A DNA stretch of 64,000 bases from Sepioteuthis lessoniana (GCA_963585895.1 CAUZXS010004319.1:22501-86500), one strand, 5' to 3'; shown: positions 38,896-50,300, counted from the stretch's first letter. Notes: generated from the sequence alone by a model not told the origin. Translations and numbers: made by a program.

Positions 38896-38897
<2 letters not shown>

Positions 38898-38939
38898 ATA
38901 TGAATATTTACTTGAAATCTTTTAATTAGTGGAAAAAAC

Positions 38940-39520
38940 CCATTCACATTGGCGTTAAATAACCCACTAGAGATATGCCGTTGAACAAATAAACCTAAAA
39001 CGTTTGGCAAGTTTTTGAGCTATATAATCCCTTTAGAACTCATGAGGATATTTAATACTTACCGAAAATAAAAATAATTATTACTATAATCACATATCTA
39101 ATGCTATCATATTTGATTATCATGGTAGCTATTTGTATTTATACACAATTATATGCTTTCAAGAAACTATTTCAATTTAAAAATAATCCTTTATGTGCTA
39201 ACAAATGATTTGTTCTAAATAGGAATAGTTTCTTGAAAGCATATAATTGTGTATAGATTATTAGTATTAGATTGGAATACTTGAAACCATATGACATACA
39301 AATTTGTATTTAAATAGTTCATCGAGGCTGTAATTGTTTATAAATAATTATCATTATAAGTTACTTGAAACTTTATAATTTTCGGATCCCCACCCACGAA
39401 AAAAAAAAAAATAAAAAGAACCCCCCCCCAAAACAAAACAAAAAAACAAAAACAAACGATTTACCTCGGCATTAAATGACCCCAAAAATGTTTACGTGCC
39501 GTGACTCAACCAACCATCCA
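38940..39520 (+). repeat. P/SINE-B-derived tails and minisatellite with perfect 30-bp inverted repeat
   Basis: A tail scrap (TTGGCGTTAAATAACCCACT..GATATGCCGTTGAAC) at 38951, minisatellite units in both orientations (39050-39370), and a further tail (TCGGCATTAAATGACCCC..ACGTGCCGTGAC) at 39473. Arms 39142-39171 and 39224-39253 are perfectly complementary over 30 nt with a 52-nt loop. Confidence 0.7.
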
Positions 39521-39956
39521 AGCAACCAAACTTATGACTACATTCATTTATTCATTTTTTCTTTGCTTTCATTTCGTTTCACTGAAAGAATATCCAGGGC
39601 AAATAGCAAAACGGCGGAGGTGAGAAAAACGATGAGTTAGAAGGAGTGCTATGAATTCTCTAGACCGACCACTCGTTAATCAACGAGAAGAAGAACAGAC
39701 GACAGTTAAAAGAAAAGAAAAAAAAAAGAAAAAGAAAAAGAAAAAAGAAAAGACTTACTATAAACAGCTTGCAACAATTGCTTTCTATTATTTACACTGC
39801 GATTAACATTTTATTTCTGCGCCATCTCTACGTTGCTTAATGTCGTTTAAAATGATGTATTTCAAATTACTTCGTTTAAAAAACAATAAAACTAGTGAAA
39901 CTTTCTGCAATGGTGAGTGGGGACCCATCATAGCAATAAGTTTCACGGGTTTTGTT
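39521..39956. other. Unassigned interval
   Basis: Contains an AAAAAG run (39710-39750). No element or gene recognised. Confidence 0.4.
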
Positions 39957-40740
39957 GTGCCCATGGTGTAAAAACTAAAGCGGAAGACTGGAGATTCGTA
40001 TAAGTTTGCTCTAACTCCAGTCGCGCTTTCATGTTCCCTTTCGGACAAATGCGCCTGAAAGTGAATGCAATAGCGTGACTTTGGGAAAAGTATTTAACCC
40101 CTTATCCACCAAGATATGGGTTAAATAGTATCGCTGCTGTTCTTCTACAAGGATTGCTTTGACTTTAAATAACGTATGAAGGATCATCATCATCATCATC
40201 ATCATCATGTCGCGCTGGTAGCACGGATATCCCTGACCCTCTCTCGCCACTCCTTCCTATCGTTCATCGCCCTAGGCAGGTCTTCAGGACAACATCCCGT
40301 ATCCTCACATAGCTGCTGAATGTGTTCGTGCTGGTCGTCCTGCTTTTGCACGGCCATGTGTGGGGGTCCATAAGAGTACATCTCTAATGAGTTCGTCCCT
40401 GCTTCTCCAGCAGCGTCCTGCATGTCTGGCTCGCCTAACTTGAATAGTTTTCGTGATAGGAGGCAGGTGGCCGTATAGTTGGTGTCTTGTGGGGTGTTGC
40501 CTCCAGGACTTGTTCAAGATTGCTCGCAGCATTCTTGTGTAATTGCCGTCTAGCTTCTTCTCCAGCCGTTTTGTTAGCGTCCATGTAGTGGACCCATATA
40601 GCAGTATCGATGTGACCGCTGCCTGGAAGAAACTGCGTTTCATTTTATCGGTTAGATCTGATTTCCATATAATCGATAGCCTATTGATAGCTCTCCATAA
40701 GGTTGCTATTCCATTAAACAAAGAAAACTAGTCAAACTTT
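39957..40740 (+). mobile_element. SINE-B, copy 5, interrupted in its tail by RTE
   Basis: Head GTGCCCATGGTGTAAAAACT, body TCGCGCTTTCATGTTCCCTT..GGACAAATGCG and AACCCCTTATCCACC. The tail begins ACTTTAAATAACGTATGAAG at 40162, is broken by the RTE copy, and resumes AAGGTTGCTATTCCATTAAAC-AAAGAAAAC at 40698. Confidence 0.75.
40184..40696 (-). mobile_element. RTE-type LINE fragment 4
   Basis: Left end (ATC)n at 40184-40207 is the trinucleotide tail. Minus frame 40305-40721: MFNGIATLWRAINRLSIIWK, SDLTDKMKRSFFQAAVTSIL, LYGSTTWTLTKRLEKKLDGN, ILNKSWRQHPTRHQLYGHLP, RRARHAGRCWRSRDELIRDV. The first ~10 residues come from the SINE-B tail. It inserts in the stem-loop of SINE-B copy 5, with AAGGAT and AAGGTT at the junctions. 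Confidence 0.85.
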
Positions 40741-40913
40741 GCTGTTATGGTTTAAGTATGAAGTCACTTGACTGTCAAATTATCTTTCCTTTCGGTTTAG
40801 ATTGAAGTATTTTATATTAGTGCATTTTAAACTTGTTCGCCTCTCTATACACCCTGTGCTGATGTATAGATAGATAGGCGAGGTTAAGTGACTCAACATT
40901 TATTCTTTATTAG

Positions 40914-41165
40914 GGGCGCAGGTGGTGTAACGGTTATGGTCACAGGAAATAGACCCGTCGAACAGAGTTCAAAATTCAGGACGATGCTGTTTGCATTTCA
41001 CAAAGAGCTCATACCCTTCGGAATGATATGAATCTATATATGGTCCTCTGATTCGGCAAGCCTCTTTAACCCGGCATATAATTAAACTAGGAGAAGGAAA
41101 ACTCCGAATTTAAACCAGCTTTACTCCGCTTAAAAAAGTGAACTTGTATCACATTCTGCTCACAT
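40914..41165 (+). mobile_element. SINE-A, diverged copy
   Basis: GGGGCGCAGGTGGTGTAACGG (A box), GAGTTCAAAATTCAGGACG (B box), TCACAAAGAGCTCATACCC, TAGGAGAAGGAAAACTCCGA, TTACTCCGCTTAAAAAAGTG, CACATTCTGCTCACATACTC. Confidence 0.75.
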
Positions 41166-41215
41166 ACTCTTTTATCTCAGCCCAAATGCTAGAATAAAAA
41201 TAGATTACTTCGATC

Positions 41216-41470
41216 TCTTTGTTTAATGGCTTATCAACATTCATGGGTTATTTAATGCCAAAGCCAGCCTTATAAAAGAACAGCAGTGATAATATATAAC
41301 CCATAGACGAGAAGATAAGGAGTGGTGCAATTTAACCCATAGCTGTTGAGGATAAGGGAGGTCATATCTTTCCTTAGGGCATTGGTTCAAAAGTGAACGT
41401 AATACCGCGACTAGAGTTTGAACTCACTTCAATGTCGCAGTCCAGCTCGCCACGGGGACTGGTTTTATTT
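41216..41470 (-). mobile_element. SINE-B, copy 6
   Basis: Tail complement TTTAATGGCTTATCAACATT, body with a duplicated AACCCATAG block (41299 and 41337), AAAGTGAACGTAATACCGCG, and B box complement GAGTTTGAACTC at 41416. A SINE-A 3' scrap follows at 41618-41680. Confidence 0.7.
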
Positions 41471-41675
41471 CTTTTTGAATGTACAAACAATGATATACAT
41501 CATTTTACCAAAAATAGATTATACAGACATATCGGAACAAGTTTGGAGCACACATGCGGGTCAAACTCACAGCACTTACGAAACTAGTCGAGGCAGTTAG
41601 GATGAAAAAGAACAGACAAGAAGGAAAACTCCGAATTCAAACTAGCTGTACTTCGCTTAGAAAATGACCCTGTGA

Positions 41676-41740
41676 AGTTGAGAGTTATATATAAAATTTT
41701 TTGTAAAGTTGAGAGTTTTTATATAAAAATTTTTGTAAAA
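41676..41740. repeat. Small tandem duplication
   Basis: AAGTTGAGAGTT(A/T)(T/.)TATATAAAA repeated twice. The following ~200 bp show nothing recognised. Confidence 0.7.
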
Positions 41741-41941
41741 TTTTTGCGTGCAAGTTTATCAGCAAAATTGTCGTGCAATTTTCAAAATTGCTTTCTTATT
41801 TAGTTATATACCAAATTTAAGACAAAATTCTCCACTGGTTTCCAGAAATGTTTTGATCTTTTTGAACTGAAAAGTTTCATAATATATATTTTTATGACGA
41901 TTTCAGTAAACTTTTAATTTTTGTAACCTGATTTTAAGGTA

Positions 41942-42192
41942 AGTAAAGTTGGCGACAGTAGTCGAGGGCTACCCGAAAGCTCCCTTTTCAATAGCTTCTA
42001 CACCGAGGTGTTGGGGAAGGCGCTACTTTATTCCCTCGATTGCTCCGCTTTATCCTCGAAACGTACCTTATAATGTTGAGTATTAAGCAAAGAGGTATCA
42101 AGTACCACTTTTTGAGTTTTTGGTATGACTCGACCTGAGATTGAACCCCGGTCTCCCGGGCCATTAGGCGAACTCTCTACCACGAAGCCGAT
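41942..42192 (-). mobile_element. SINE-C, copy 5
   Basis: GTTGGCGACAGTAGTCGAGG, AAAGCTCCCTTTTCAATAGC, CTTATAATGTTGAGTATTAA, GAGATTGAACCCCGGTCTCC, complete to the head. Confidence 0.85.
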
Positions 42193-42304
42193 GGGCGGTA
42201 AGGTAAGATGCCACAAAATGCATATTTTAGCGGTAAGAAAACATCGAAATATTTTCTATAAGTCAGGAAATACCGTAAAAACGCTATTGGTAGAACATGG
42301 TATA

Positions 42305-43121
42305 TATTCATATATATAGGAACTCAACTGATTTCCATCCAGAAAAAAAAAAGTTAATTTTCGAGCAAAAAAAAAAAAAAAGGTTCGGGAAGCTGTAATT
42401 TTTATATCTGGCTTTTTGCATTTATTGACTAATTGGCGCATTCGCGCAAGTTTTTAAATTTCGGGATACTTCGCAGACGACAATATTTGACTTGCTGCAA
42501 AAAATTAGAAAGATCAACACTCAAAATGGTTTTAGAAATCTTTTCTCTTCAAAAATATTTAGAATAAAATTTCTTTGTCAATTAGATTTATTGATAGATC
42601 ATCAACTTTTTAAAATCTAGTTTCGAGCATTTTTAACCGAAGAAATAAATATTTCTTCTGTAAGTATGGAATTGTCTATACTTATTCAACTAGCATTTAG
42701 TAATGAATTATTACCTATTCACATACCTTTCGGTTTATTTCTTTTGAGTAAAAATCTGTATTCTTGTCATTCAAGAAGGAATTTCATTTCAACTCCTTTA
42801 ATTTTTCTTAAATCAAGCGAATGTTTGTTTTATATTTGCGTCAAAAATATTCATCTTTCTCCCGTTGATTGCAGTTCGCATGAAATACAGAGTTTTACAT
42901 GCATAGATTAAGTCCCTTTCTAAAATGCTAACAGTCATTGCTATACTTCATTGCAGGAATCTTTTCTATATATATTAAAATATCTACGCTCTGACTAACT
43001 TAATCTTTGTTTATAAGAAAAGATTTTCTTCTTTTGTTTTTCCGCAAATGTTTCACTCATTTTAAAAATATTAAATTCATAAATTTGTATGCAATTTTAT
43101 TAATTCCTTTTTACATTTATC
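42305..43121. repeat. Repeat R, copy 2 (empty of RTE)
   Basis: Diverged paralogue of 21440-23230 (see that entry for shared blocks). It lacks the RTE insertion, so it serves as an internal empty-site reference. Confidence 0.6.
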
Positions 43122-44289
<1,168 letters not shown>

Positions 44290-44290
<1 letters not shown>

Positions 44291-45385
44291 GAAGGAGAGA
44301 CCCCCCTCCAAAAAATAATTGGTAAAAACAAGGATAAAAACCCCGTTTGGTTACCATCCCGTCCGCCCATCTATGATGTGGAGAGCTGACTGTTTTGCGG
44401 TGTCCAAGCGGACCGAAAACAAGCCGAGCTATTCCTATAGAGGAGTAGATATAAACTAACGGGATAAAAGAAACGTAAGGGAGGGCGTGGTGAGGAATAA
44501 GTGGCATAGATTACAGTAATGTGGGTTCAAGATCCTCATAAATGATAGGACAGGGGGAAGGTTAAGGTGATAAAAGAATGGGGGATGACGAGGATCTTGG
44601 AAACTAACAACTAAGTGATGAACCAATGACACACTTCAAACTGCTAACTGTTAATGGGTATAAGAATTCCTACTTCTCAGGAGTGGGGTCCCGAAGGACC
44701 CGGATCATCGTCGCCATGTGCAGAAAGAGGAGGGAAGGATGACTCTGACGTTGCTCCCTTTTGTACGACCAGGCTCGCTGCATACACCCACCTTTGGTCG
44801 AATGTTATGCGGTCCAAGCGTTTTCTATCGCATCTAATTTTGACCCTAAGCCGATGTCTAAAGAACAAAATCAGATCACGATGAGAAAAATTTGCACCGT
44901 CATACAATCCCTTGTTTTGCGTCTCCCAAATCACCATTTTAGCTACAGCTAGGATCGGGAGGAACACCACACGCTTCTCACCTTGATACGGAGGATCAAT
45001 ATAGTCGACGACGTAACCAACGCCAAGCAGCACAATCTGTTTGGGACTGATACGGACCGTCCACTCCCCGACGTGACTCCAGAACGGGCGAACTCGCTCG
45101 CTGTAGTAGAAGGCATTCAAAGCCGTTTCCTCTAAACCACTGCCGCAGCGAAGACAGTCGGGCATGTCTGCCAAGCACGCCCCGACGTTAAGTGGAAACG
45201 CGTTCCGGGCAAGCCGCCTGGTGAGCGAAAACTCTGAGGTTTTCAAGAAGCTCGAGCCTGGTGCCCAATTCAACTGAGAGCAAATCTCCCCCAGAGACCA
45301 GCCGAGTCGCTCCACGAGAGGATCCGAAGCGGTACCCACCACTAACTCCCGATACAGTTCATTTCGAGGCCGTCTATTGTCTATC
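44290..45385 (-). mobile_element. L1/Tx1-like LINE, 3' end
   Basis: Contains the C-terminal coding part (44677-45385) and a 3' untranslated region to about 44290. The UTR carries an inverted pair CAAGATCCTC (44528-44537) and GAGGATCTTG (44590-44599). Its 5' end is replaced by an RTE fragment at 45386. Confidence 0.65.
44677..45385 (-). pseudogene. C-terminal region of L1/Tx1-like ORF2, zf-RVT type
   Basis: Open for over 230 residues: NELYRELVVGTASDPLVERL, LTRRLARNAFPLNVGACLAD, MPDCLRCGSGLEETALNAFY, VRPFWSHVGEWTVRISPKQI, GEKRVVFLPILAVAKMVIWE, FSHRDLILFFRHRLRVKIRC, RWVYAASLVVQKGATSES. The CLRCGSGLEETALNAFYYSE segment is the Cys/His-rich reverse-transcriptase zinc-binding region (CxxC..E..HxxxxC in the family). 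Here H is N and the last C is S. The long open frame suggests a fairly recent copy. Upstream reverse transcriptase is absent. Family assignment is from recalled resemblance. Confidence 0.7.
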
Positions 45386-45708
45386 GTTCTCTTCCGGGAG
45401 GTCTTCCAGGCTATATCCTGTATCGGCACAGAGCTATGTATATCGCTTCCGCATGTCTGGTTTGTCTAACTTTGATAGTTTTTGTGATGGGTGATAGGTG
45501 TCCGTACGGCTGCTGTTTTGTGTGGTGTTGCCTCCAGGACTTGTTCAATACAACTCGCCGCACTCTTGTGTAATTGCCGTCAAGCTTTTTCTCTATACAT
45601 TTAGTTAGCGTCCATGTAGTGCATCCATATAGCAGTATCGACACGACGGTTACTTGGAAAAGACTGCGTTTCATTTCATCGATCAGGTTTGAGTTCCATT
45701 TCACAGAT
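45386..45708 (-). mobile_element. RTE-type LINE fragment 5 (internal deletion)
   Basis: Minus frame 45411-45704: NSNLIDEMKRSLFQVTVVSI, LLYGCTTWTLTKCIEKKLDG, VLNKSWRQHHTKQQPYGHLS, TIKVRQTRHAEA. It then skips about 110 bp relative to other copies (at ~45432-45447) to the SIQDIAWKT-like end. It abuts the L1/Tx1-like fragment so closely that one minus frame runs through both. Confidence 0.8.
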
Positions 45709-45894
45709 AAAAATAAGTAAAAAAATTTAAAATTGCGTTCTTATTTCATTTCATTAGTCTTTCTAATTTATTATATTCGATTAGTTTAAAATTTAGATAC
45801 TTGTACGGGAAAGCGCATATTTTTGTTAGTATAAGTTGTAATTCTTTTTGTTCTTAACTTCTTCCTTTCCTTGTGTATGAATGTTACGTATTCA

Positions 45895-46010
45895 CTTATA
45901 ACATCCGGAAAAATTATTATGACGTCAGCCATGATTTGACCGCCTTTGGTTACGTCATGTGACGGGATATATATTATTTTAGGGAAAAATTCACTTCATT
46001 ATTTTGGGGA
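45895..46010 (+). promoter_or_regulatory. CRE-containing, LTR- or promoter-like block
   Basis: TTATGACGTCAGCC (a palindromic CRE, TGACGTCA, at 45919), then GGTTACGTCATGTGACGGGA and a TATATATTATTTTAGGG stretch 25-30 bp further, the spacing of an activator-TATA arrangement. TGTTACGTATTC upstream resembles an LTR start. No partner LTR or transcript evidence. Confidence 0.3.
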
Positions 46011-46019
46011 AATTATTTT

Positions 46020-46905
46020 CAACGAAAAAAAAAAAAAAAAAGAACAGAATGCAATGAGATTTTTTTTACTTACGATAAATGAGATAGATATTAAGTCGAG
46101 AAAAAATGTCTAACCAACAAATAAGGACAATTCAGTGTTTAGAACATATTAAAAATAATTTGTTTTTTTTTATGTTTTAGATGTAAATATCTTGAAGCTA
46201 CGTTGATCAACATGTCAATCGAACGGACAGAAAAAAAATCAAAGAACAAAAAAATAATCCTCCAAAAACCAACAAAAAAAAAAAAATCAAAACAAAAAAT
46301 TCACAAAATAAAAAAAATAAAAGAGACAAAAACACCTCCCACAAAAAACAAAAACACATAAAAAGGAAAAAAAAAAAAATTTAAAAATTGCAAAGTACAA
46401 AATCAAACCAAAAAAACAGAATAAAAACAAATAAATAAATAGATGAAAAATAAAAACCAAAAATAAACAAAAATAGCAATATAAAACCAAACTAAACCAA
46501 ACAAAAAATAAAAAGAAACAAAATTAAAAAAGCATAACAAAACAAATCAGACTGACGAAGACAGACAAAAACAACAAAATAAAAAGATAGACCTGCAAAA
46601 AACCAAATAAGAATATTAAAAACAAAACAAGCAAAACACCCCCCCCAAAAAAAAATACAACACAAAAAACAAAAAAGGAAAACATCGAATGAAAAAAAAA
46701 GCAACAAAAACAAAACAGCCGCCCCCTCAAAAAACAAAAAAAAAAAACAAAGCAAAAAAAAAAAAAAAAAAAACAAACCAAATAAAAATAAAGAAAAGAA
46801 AAAACAAACAAGAAAAAAAGCAAAAGTAAAAAAACAAAAAAACAAGCAAAATAAAGATAAAAGAAAACAAAAAATAAACAATTGAAAAAAGAAAAGGCGC
46901 TGCTT
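46020..46905 (+). repeat. A-rich, strand-asymmetric tract
   Basis: About 700 bp (46200-46900) are dominated by A with scattered C and G, and little T on the plus strand; many CAAAA and AAACAAAA words. Long minus frames (Phe/Leu/Cys-rich, 60-143 residues) are translations of this tract. It ends exactly at RTE fragment 6's flank. Confidence 0.85.
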
Positions 46906-46981
46906 GCACTTATAAATGCACACATTTCTTTTTTCATTTAAAATCAGTTACCTACAATCTTTAAAAAGTTTTAGAAGAACA

Positions 46982-47241
46982 TCATTAACATCATCATCAT
47001 GTCACGCCATCATCACGGATATCCCTGACCCTTTCTTGCCACCCTTCTCTATCATCCATTGCTTCCGGCAGGTCTTCAGGGATACATCCCGTATCGGCAT
47101 AGAGCTGCTGAAGGTTAGTTCTTGCTGGTCGTCCTGCCTTTGCTCGTCCATGTGAAAGGGTCCACAGGAGTACATCACTTATGAGTTCGTCCCTACTTCT
47201 CCAGCAGTGTCCCGCATGTTTGGTTCGTCCAACTTGGATAG
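46982..47241 (-). mobile_element. RTE-type LINE fragment 6, with target duplication
   Basis: TTTAGAAGAACA at 46970-46981 and 47242-47253 (12 bp, perfect). The (ATC)n tail is at the left. It covers only the last ~250 bp of the RTE 3' end (complement of CRRSRDELISDVLL, TGCIPEDLPEAMD, ERVRDIRD). Confidence 0.9.
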
Positions 47242-47474
47242 TTTAGAAGAACAGGTTTGTACAAAAATTTTCATTCCCCCACTTTTTTAAAACTCGGCTA
47301 AATATACAGCAGAAAATTTTGTTTAATTCAAAAGAAAATGTCGGCGAATTTCGCACACACCTAAAAATAACCAGAAGGCGCTCATGGTGATGTAATATAA
47401 TGGCCGAGGGATTTCGTTTTATGCCTTTGGGTTTAGTTCGGCTGAGAAGCATGGGTTACTTAGGTGCAACATTA

Positions 47475-47830
47475 ACACAGGTGTTCACGCGCGCGTGCGG
47501 AGCGGACGAGTCACTCAGAGATGTCACAATAGCCCAGATGGGAAACGGGGCTACCAAGTGCGAATGACGTCACGCACCGGAAGCGTACGGAGGATTTTGG
47601 GAGTTTTTGAAAAAGTCAGTAGAGTTGAGTCCTGCCTCGAGAGAAGACGGTTGACTTTCGCTTGCTCGCGGAGGCCTTGGGCAGGCGTCGCACGAGATGG
47701 GGTGGGGGGCAGAGGAAAATAGAAAGAATGTATATCTCTCTCCTTATGTCGAAGAACCTTTAAACTCAAAGCTAATATAAAGTTTCGTACCGGAACTAAG
47801 AAGTCGTAAGTGTTTTTGGTGTTTCGAGAT
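47475..47830 (+). promoter_or_regulatory. CpG-rich block with CRE (possible solo LTR)
   Basis: GC and CpG content far above the surroundings (GCGCGCGTGCGGAGCGGACG at about 47490; AATGACGTCACGCACCGGAA contains a CRE at 47564; GGCAGGCGTCGCACGAGATG). It then passes into GCTAATATAAAGTTTCGTAC, a TATA-like element. It could be a solo LTR with its own promoter or a remnant promoter island. The frames over it (47495-47722, 47551-47769) have no recognised domain. Confidence 0.35.
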
Positions 47831-47869
47831 TCCTATGTTCTATGTATATATGTTACGGACATTCAATGT

Positions 47870-48020
47870 ATGTTTCACACATAGCCATATCATAGCTATG
47901 GTACAGTGAGACGATTATCGTTGTAAGAAGTGGAATCAGCAACCCAAGTTCAAAATTCAACGAGGCTCTGCTATTTCACCAGATAACTATCAAGGTTTTA
48001 TGTGCCATTAAACCAAATCA
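47870..48020 (+). mobile_element. Degraded SINE-B-like copy
   Basis: AGCTATGGTACAGTGAGACG, B-box-like AAGTTCAAAATTC, and a tail ACTATCAAGGTTTTATGTGCCA-TTAAACC. It also contains CCATATCATAGCTATGG, a small palindrome. Confidence 0.45.
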
Positions 48021-48267
48021 TCTTAACGTAAACCTAGATATTTTGAAGAGTTAATCGCTTTGGGACTGTGAAGAGCATTCTTTTAAAACAAGGGTCTCAA
48101 ACACATGGCTCGCAACTTACTTTTCTGTAGCATTCGGCAAAACAATTTTTGCGACTAATGATTTCCTAAAACTTGATAATTTATCCCTTGCCCCTTACCA
48201 TATATCTGTCAAGAGAACGCTAGCATATGCTTTGATATTTGAGTCACTTTCACTTGAATGTATTTGC

Positions 48268-49105
48268 CTCTGCTTCTCACCAGACAGGACTTGACACAAT
48301 GATTGATTTCGATACTCAATCCGGCACGAATGCCAGACGGCCAAGCTAAGACCAAGTAAGTATTGTATTTGTCGCTGCCTCCCACCAGACAGGACTTGAC
48401 ACAAGGTCAATGACCCGAAGGCCAATTAAAGTAGGGATTAAGGAGATAGGTAGGTCGGGAACGAGCCGAGACTCGAACCCTGATGATCTGTGTAGCTCAT
48501 CGAGCCACTTAGTGCAATGTGGGCCTAATGAGCCAAGTTGGTCTTGGACCCAAATCTGGGTCCAGGCACAGATGTCTGTTTATAGCTTAAATTAGACAAG
48601 CAAGGTCTATTGCTATCCATGGGGGACAAAGGTGTCAATCTTTCGGCCTCAAATCTGCCATTGATTTCGATACTCCATCCGGCACGAATGCCAGACGGCC
48701 CAGCTAAGACCAGGTAAGTATTGTATTTGTCGCTGCCTCCCACCAGACAGGACTTGACACAAAGTCAAGAGCCCGAAGGCCGATTAAAGTGGAAATAAAG
48801 GGGAGGGGAAGGTAGGGAGCGAGCCGAGACCCGAACCCTGCTGGTCTGTGCTGCTCATCGACCCACTAAGTGCAATGTGGGTCTAATGAGGCAAGCAGTT
48901 TCATCCAAATTTAGATCCGGGCACGTATGCCGGGTTATAGCTTAAACTAGACAGCAAGGTCTAGTGCAATACATAGGGGACAAAGATCGCAGCTCGCCCA
49001 CCCGAAGGTGGCCTAACCGAAGTTAGGGGCCTTTCGGCCTCGAATCTGCCATTGATTTCGATACGAATGCCAGACGGCCCAGCTAAGACCAGGTAAGTAT
49101 GTTAC
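48268..49105 (-). repeat. SINE-E tandem array (about 2.3 units of ~360 bp)
   Basis: Units start at TGTCGCTGCCTCCCACCAGA (48370 and 48729), preceded by a partial unit (48268-48369). Each contains GAGCCGAGAC(T/C)CGAACCCTG (complement of a B box, GGTTCGGGTCTC) and, in minus sense, a tRNA-like CTTAGTGGGTCGATGAGCAG. Unit 3 carries an extra ACCCGAAGGTGGCCTAACCG segment absent from unit 2. A 27-nt scrap of the family reappears at 61648. Confidence 0.8.
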
Positions 49106-49137
49106 TTTCACTTAAAGATCAAAATCTGAAAAATTAT

Positions 49138-49500
49138 AAGCTTGACGGCAACTACACAAGAATGCTGCGAGCAATATCGGACAAGTCCTGGAGGTAACAC
49201 CCCACAAAGCAGCAGCTATACGGCCACCAACCACCCATCACGAAAACTATCAAAGTTAGACGAACCAGATATGCAGGACTCTGCTGGAGAAGCAGAGACG
49301 AGCTCATAAGTGATGTTCTCATATGAACCCCCTCACATGGCCGAGCAAAAGCAGGGTGACTTGCTCGAACCTAAATACAGCAGCTCTGTGAAGATACGGA
49401 ATGTAGCCCCCAGGACCTGTCAGAAGCGATGAACGATTGGGTGGAGTGGCGAGAGAGGGTCAGGGATATCCGGGATGATGGCAAGACAAGTTGATGATGA
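49138..49500 (+). mobile_element. RTE-type LINE fragment 7
   Basis: KLDGNYTRMLRAISDKSW, HPTKQQLYGHQPPITKTIKV, RRTRYAGLCWRSRDELISDV, DLSEAMND, ERVRDIRDDG, then GATGATGAT. 5'-truncated, with frameshifts. Confidence 0.85.
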
Positions 49501-49628
49501 TATACAATTAAGAATCATTCTAAATAAAAACTTTGGCGAAATCTGCATAGGTTTGTTTCAAACATTAATTGGTGTGGAGGGTTGACTGAGTTTCTAAAAG
49601 ATTAATTTATGTAACAAAACATGAAGGA

Positions 49629-50300
49629 TTTTTTGTTTCATGACGTGAGTAGGGGAATTTTTCACGACTCATATTGGCATGGAGGGTTTATCAGAGATGG
49701 CAGACAATAAAAACCAAAAAAAAAACTCGCGGAAATTTATATTTCTTAACGTAAGAAGAAATCATCATCATCATCATGTCGTGCCGCAGGCACGGATATC
49801 CTTGACCATCTCTCGCCACTTCTCCCTATCGTTCATCGCCTCTGGTAGGTATTCAGGGCCACATCCTGTATCCTCACATAGCTGCTGGATGTATGTTCGT
49901 GCTGGTCGTCCTGCTTTTGCCCGGCCATATGTGGGGGTTCATAGGAGTACATCACTTATGAGCTCGTCCCTGCTTCTCCAGCAGTGAGCTGCATGTCTGG
50001 TTTGTCTAACTTGGATAGTTTTCGTGATGGGAGGCAGGTAACACCCCACAAGGCACCAACTATACGGCCACCTGCCTCCCATAAAGAAGAAATAGATTTG
50101 CCAAATCATTTCGGTATTGGGAAAGTGTATCTGACAAAGAAAGGAAATAGAAAGTCACGGAAAATGTTTTGAGAGCGGTTAGGTAAGTGAATAGAAATCA
50201 TATCTGCTATTTCTTTAAATGTAATAAAACTTTAAATTTTGCTTTTGGTTTCTGTGTTTTAATAATATCTACTGCAATTTACCCAGGAAATACAATAAAG
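49629..50300 (+). repeat. Duplicated unit K, copy 1 (with RTE insertion)
   Basis: TTTTGTTTCATGACGTGAGTA, GGCATGGAGGGTTTATCAGA, GTAAGAAGAAAT, then the RTE copy, then TAGATTTGCCAAATCATTTC, ATATCTGCTATTTCTTTAAA-TGTAATAAAACTTT. The same order, without RTE, follows at 50361-50720. Confidence 0.8.
49763..50083 (-). mobile_element. RTE-type LINE fragment 8 with 5' inversion
   Basis: AAGAAGAAAT at 49753-49762 and 50084-50093 are perfect target duplications. From the (ATC)n tail (49763) the copy reads minus to 50039. The last 43 bp (50040-50082) are RTE sequence in the opposite orientation, joined so that GATGGGAGGCAGG and CCTGCCTCCCAT face each other as a hairpin. This is the signature of twin priming known for L1. 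The unit at 50361-50720 provides the empty site. Confidence 0.9.

Noticed and set aside
46492-46937. Overlapping minus frames of 137 and 143 residues
   Set aside because: Poly-Phe/Leu/Cys products of an A-rich tract; two frames on the same strand are open, as expected from composition.
48268-49105. CRISPR-like regular repeats
   Set aside because: Units are about 360 bp, contain a tRNA-like head, and this is a eukaryotic repeat landscape.
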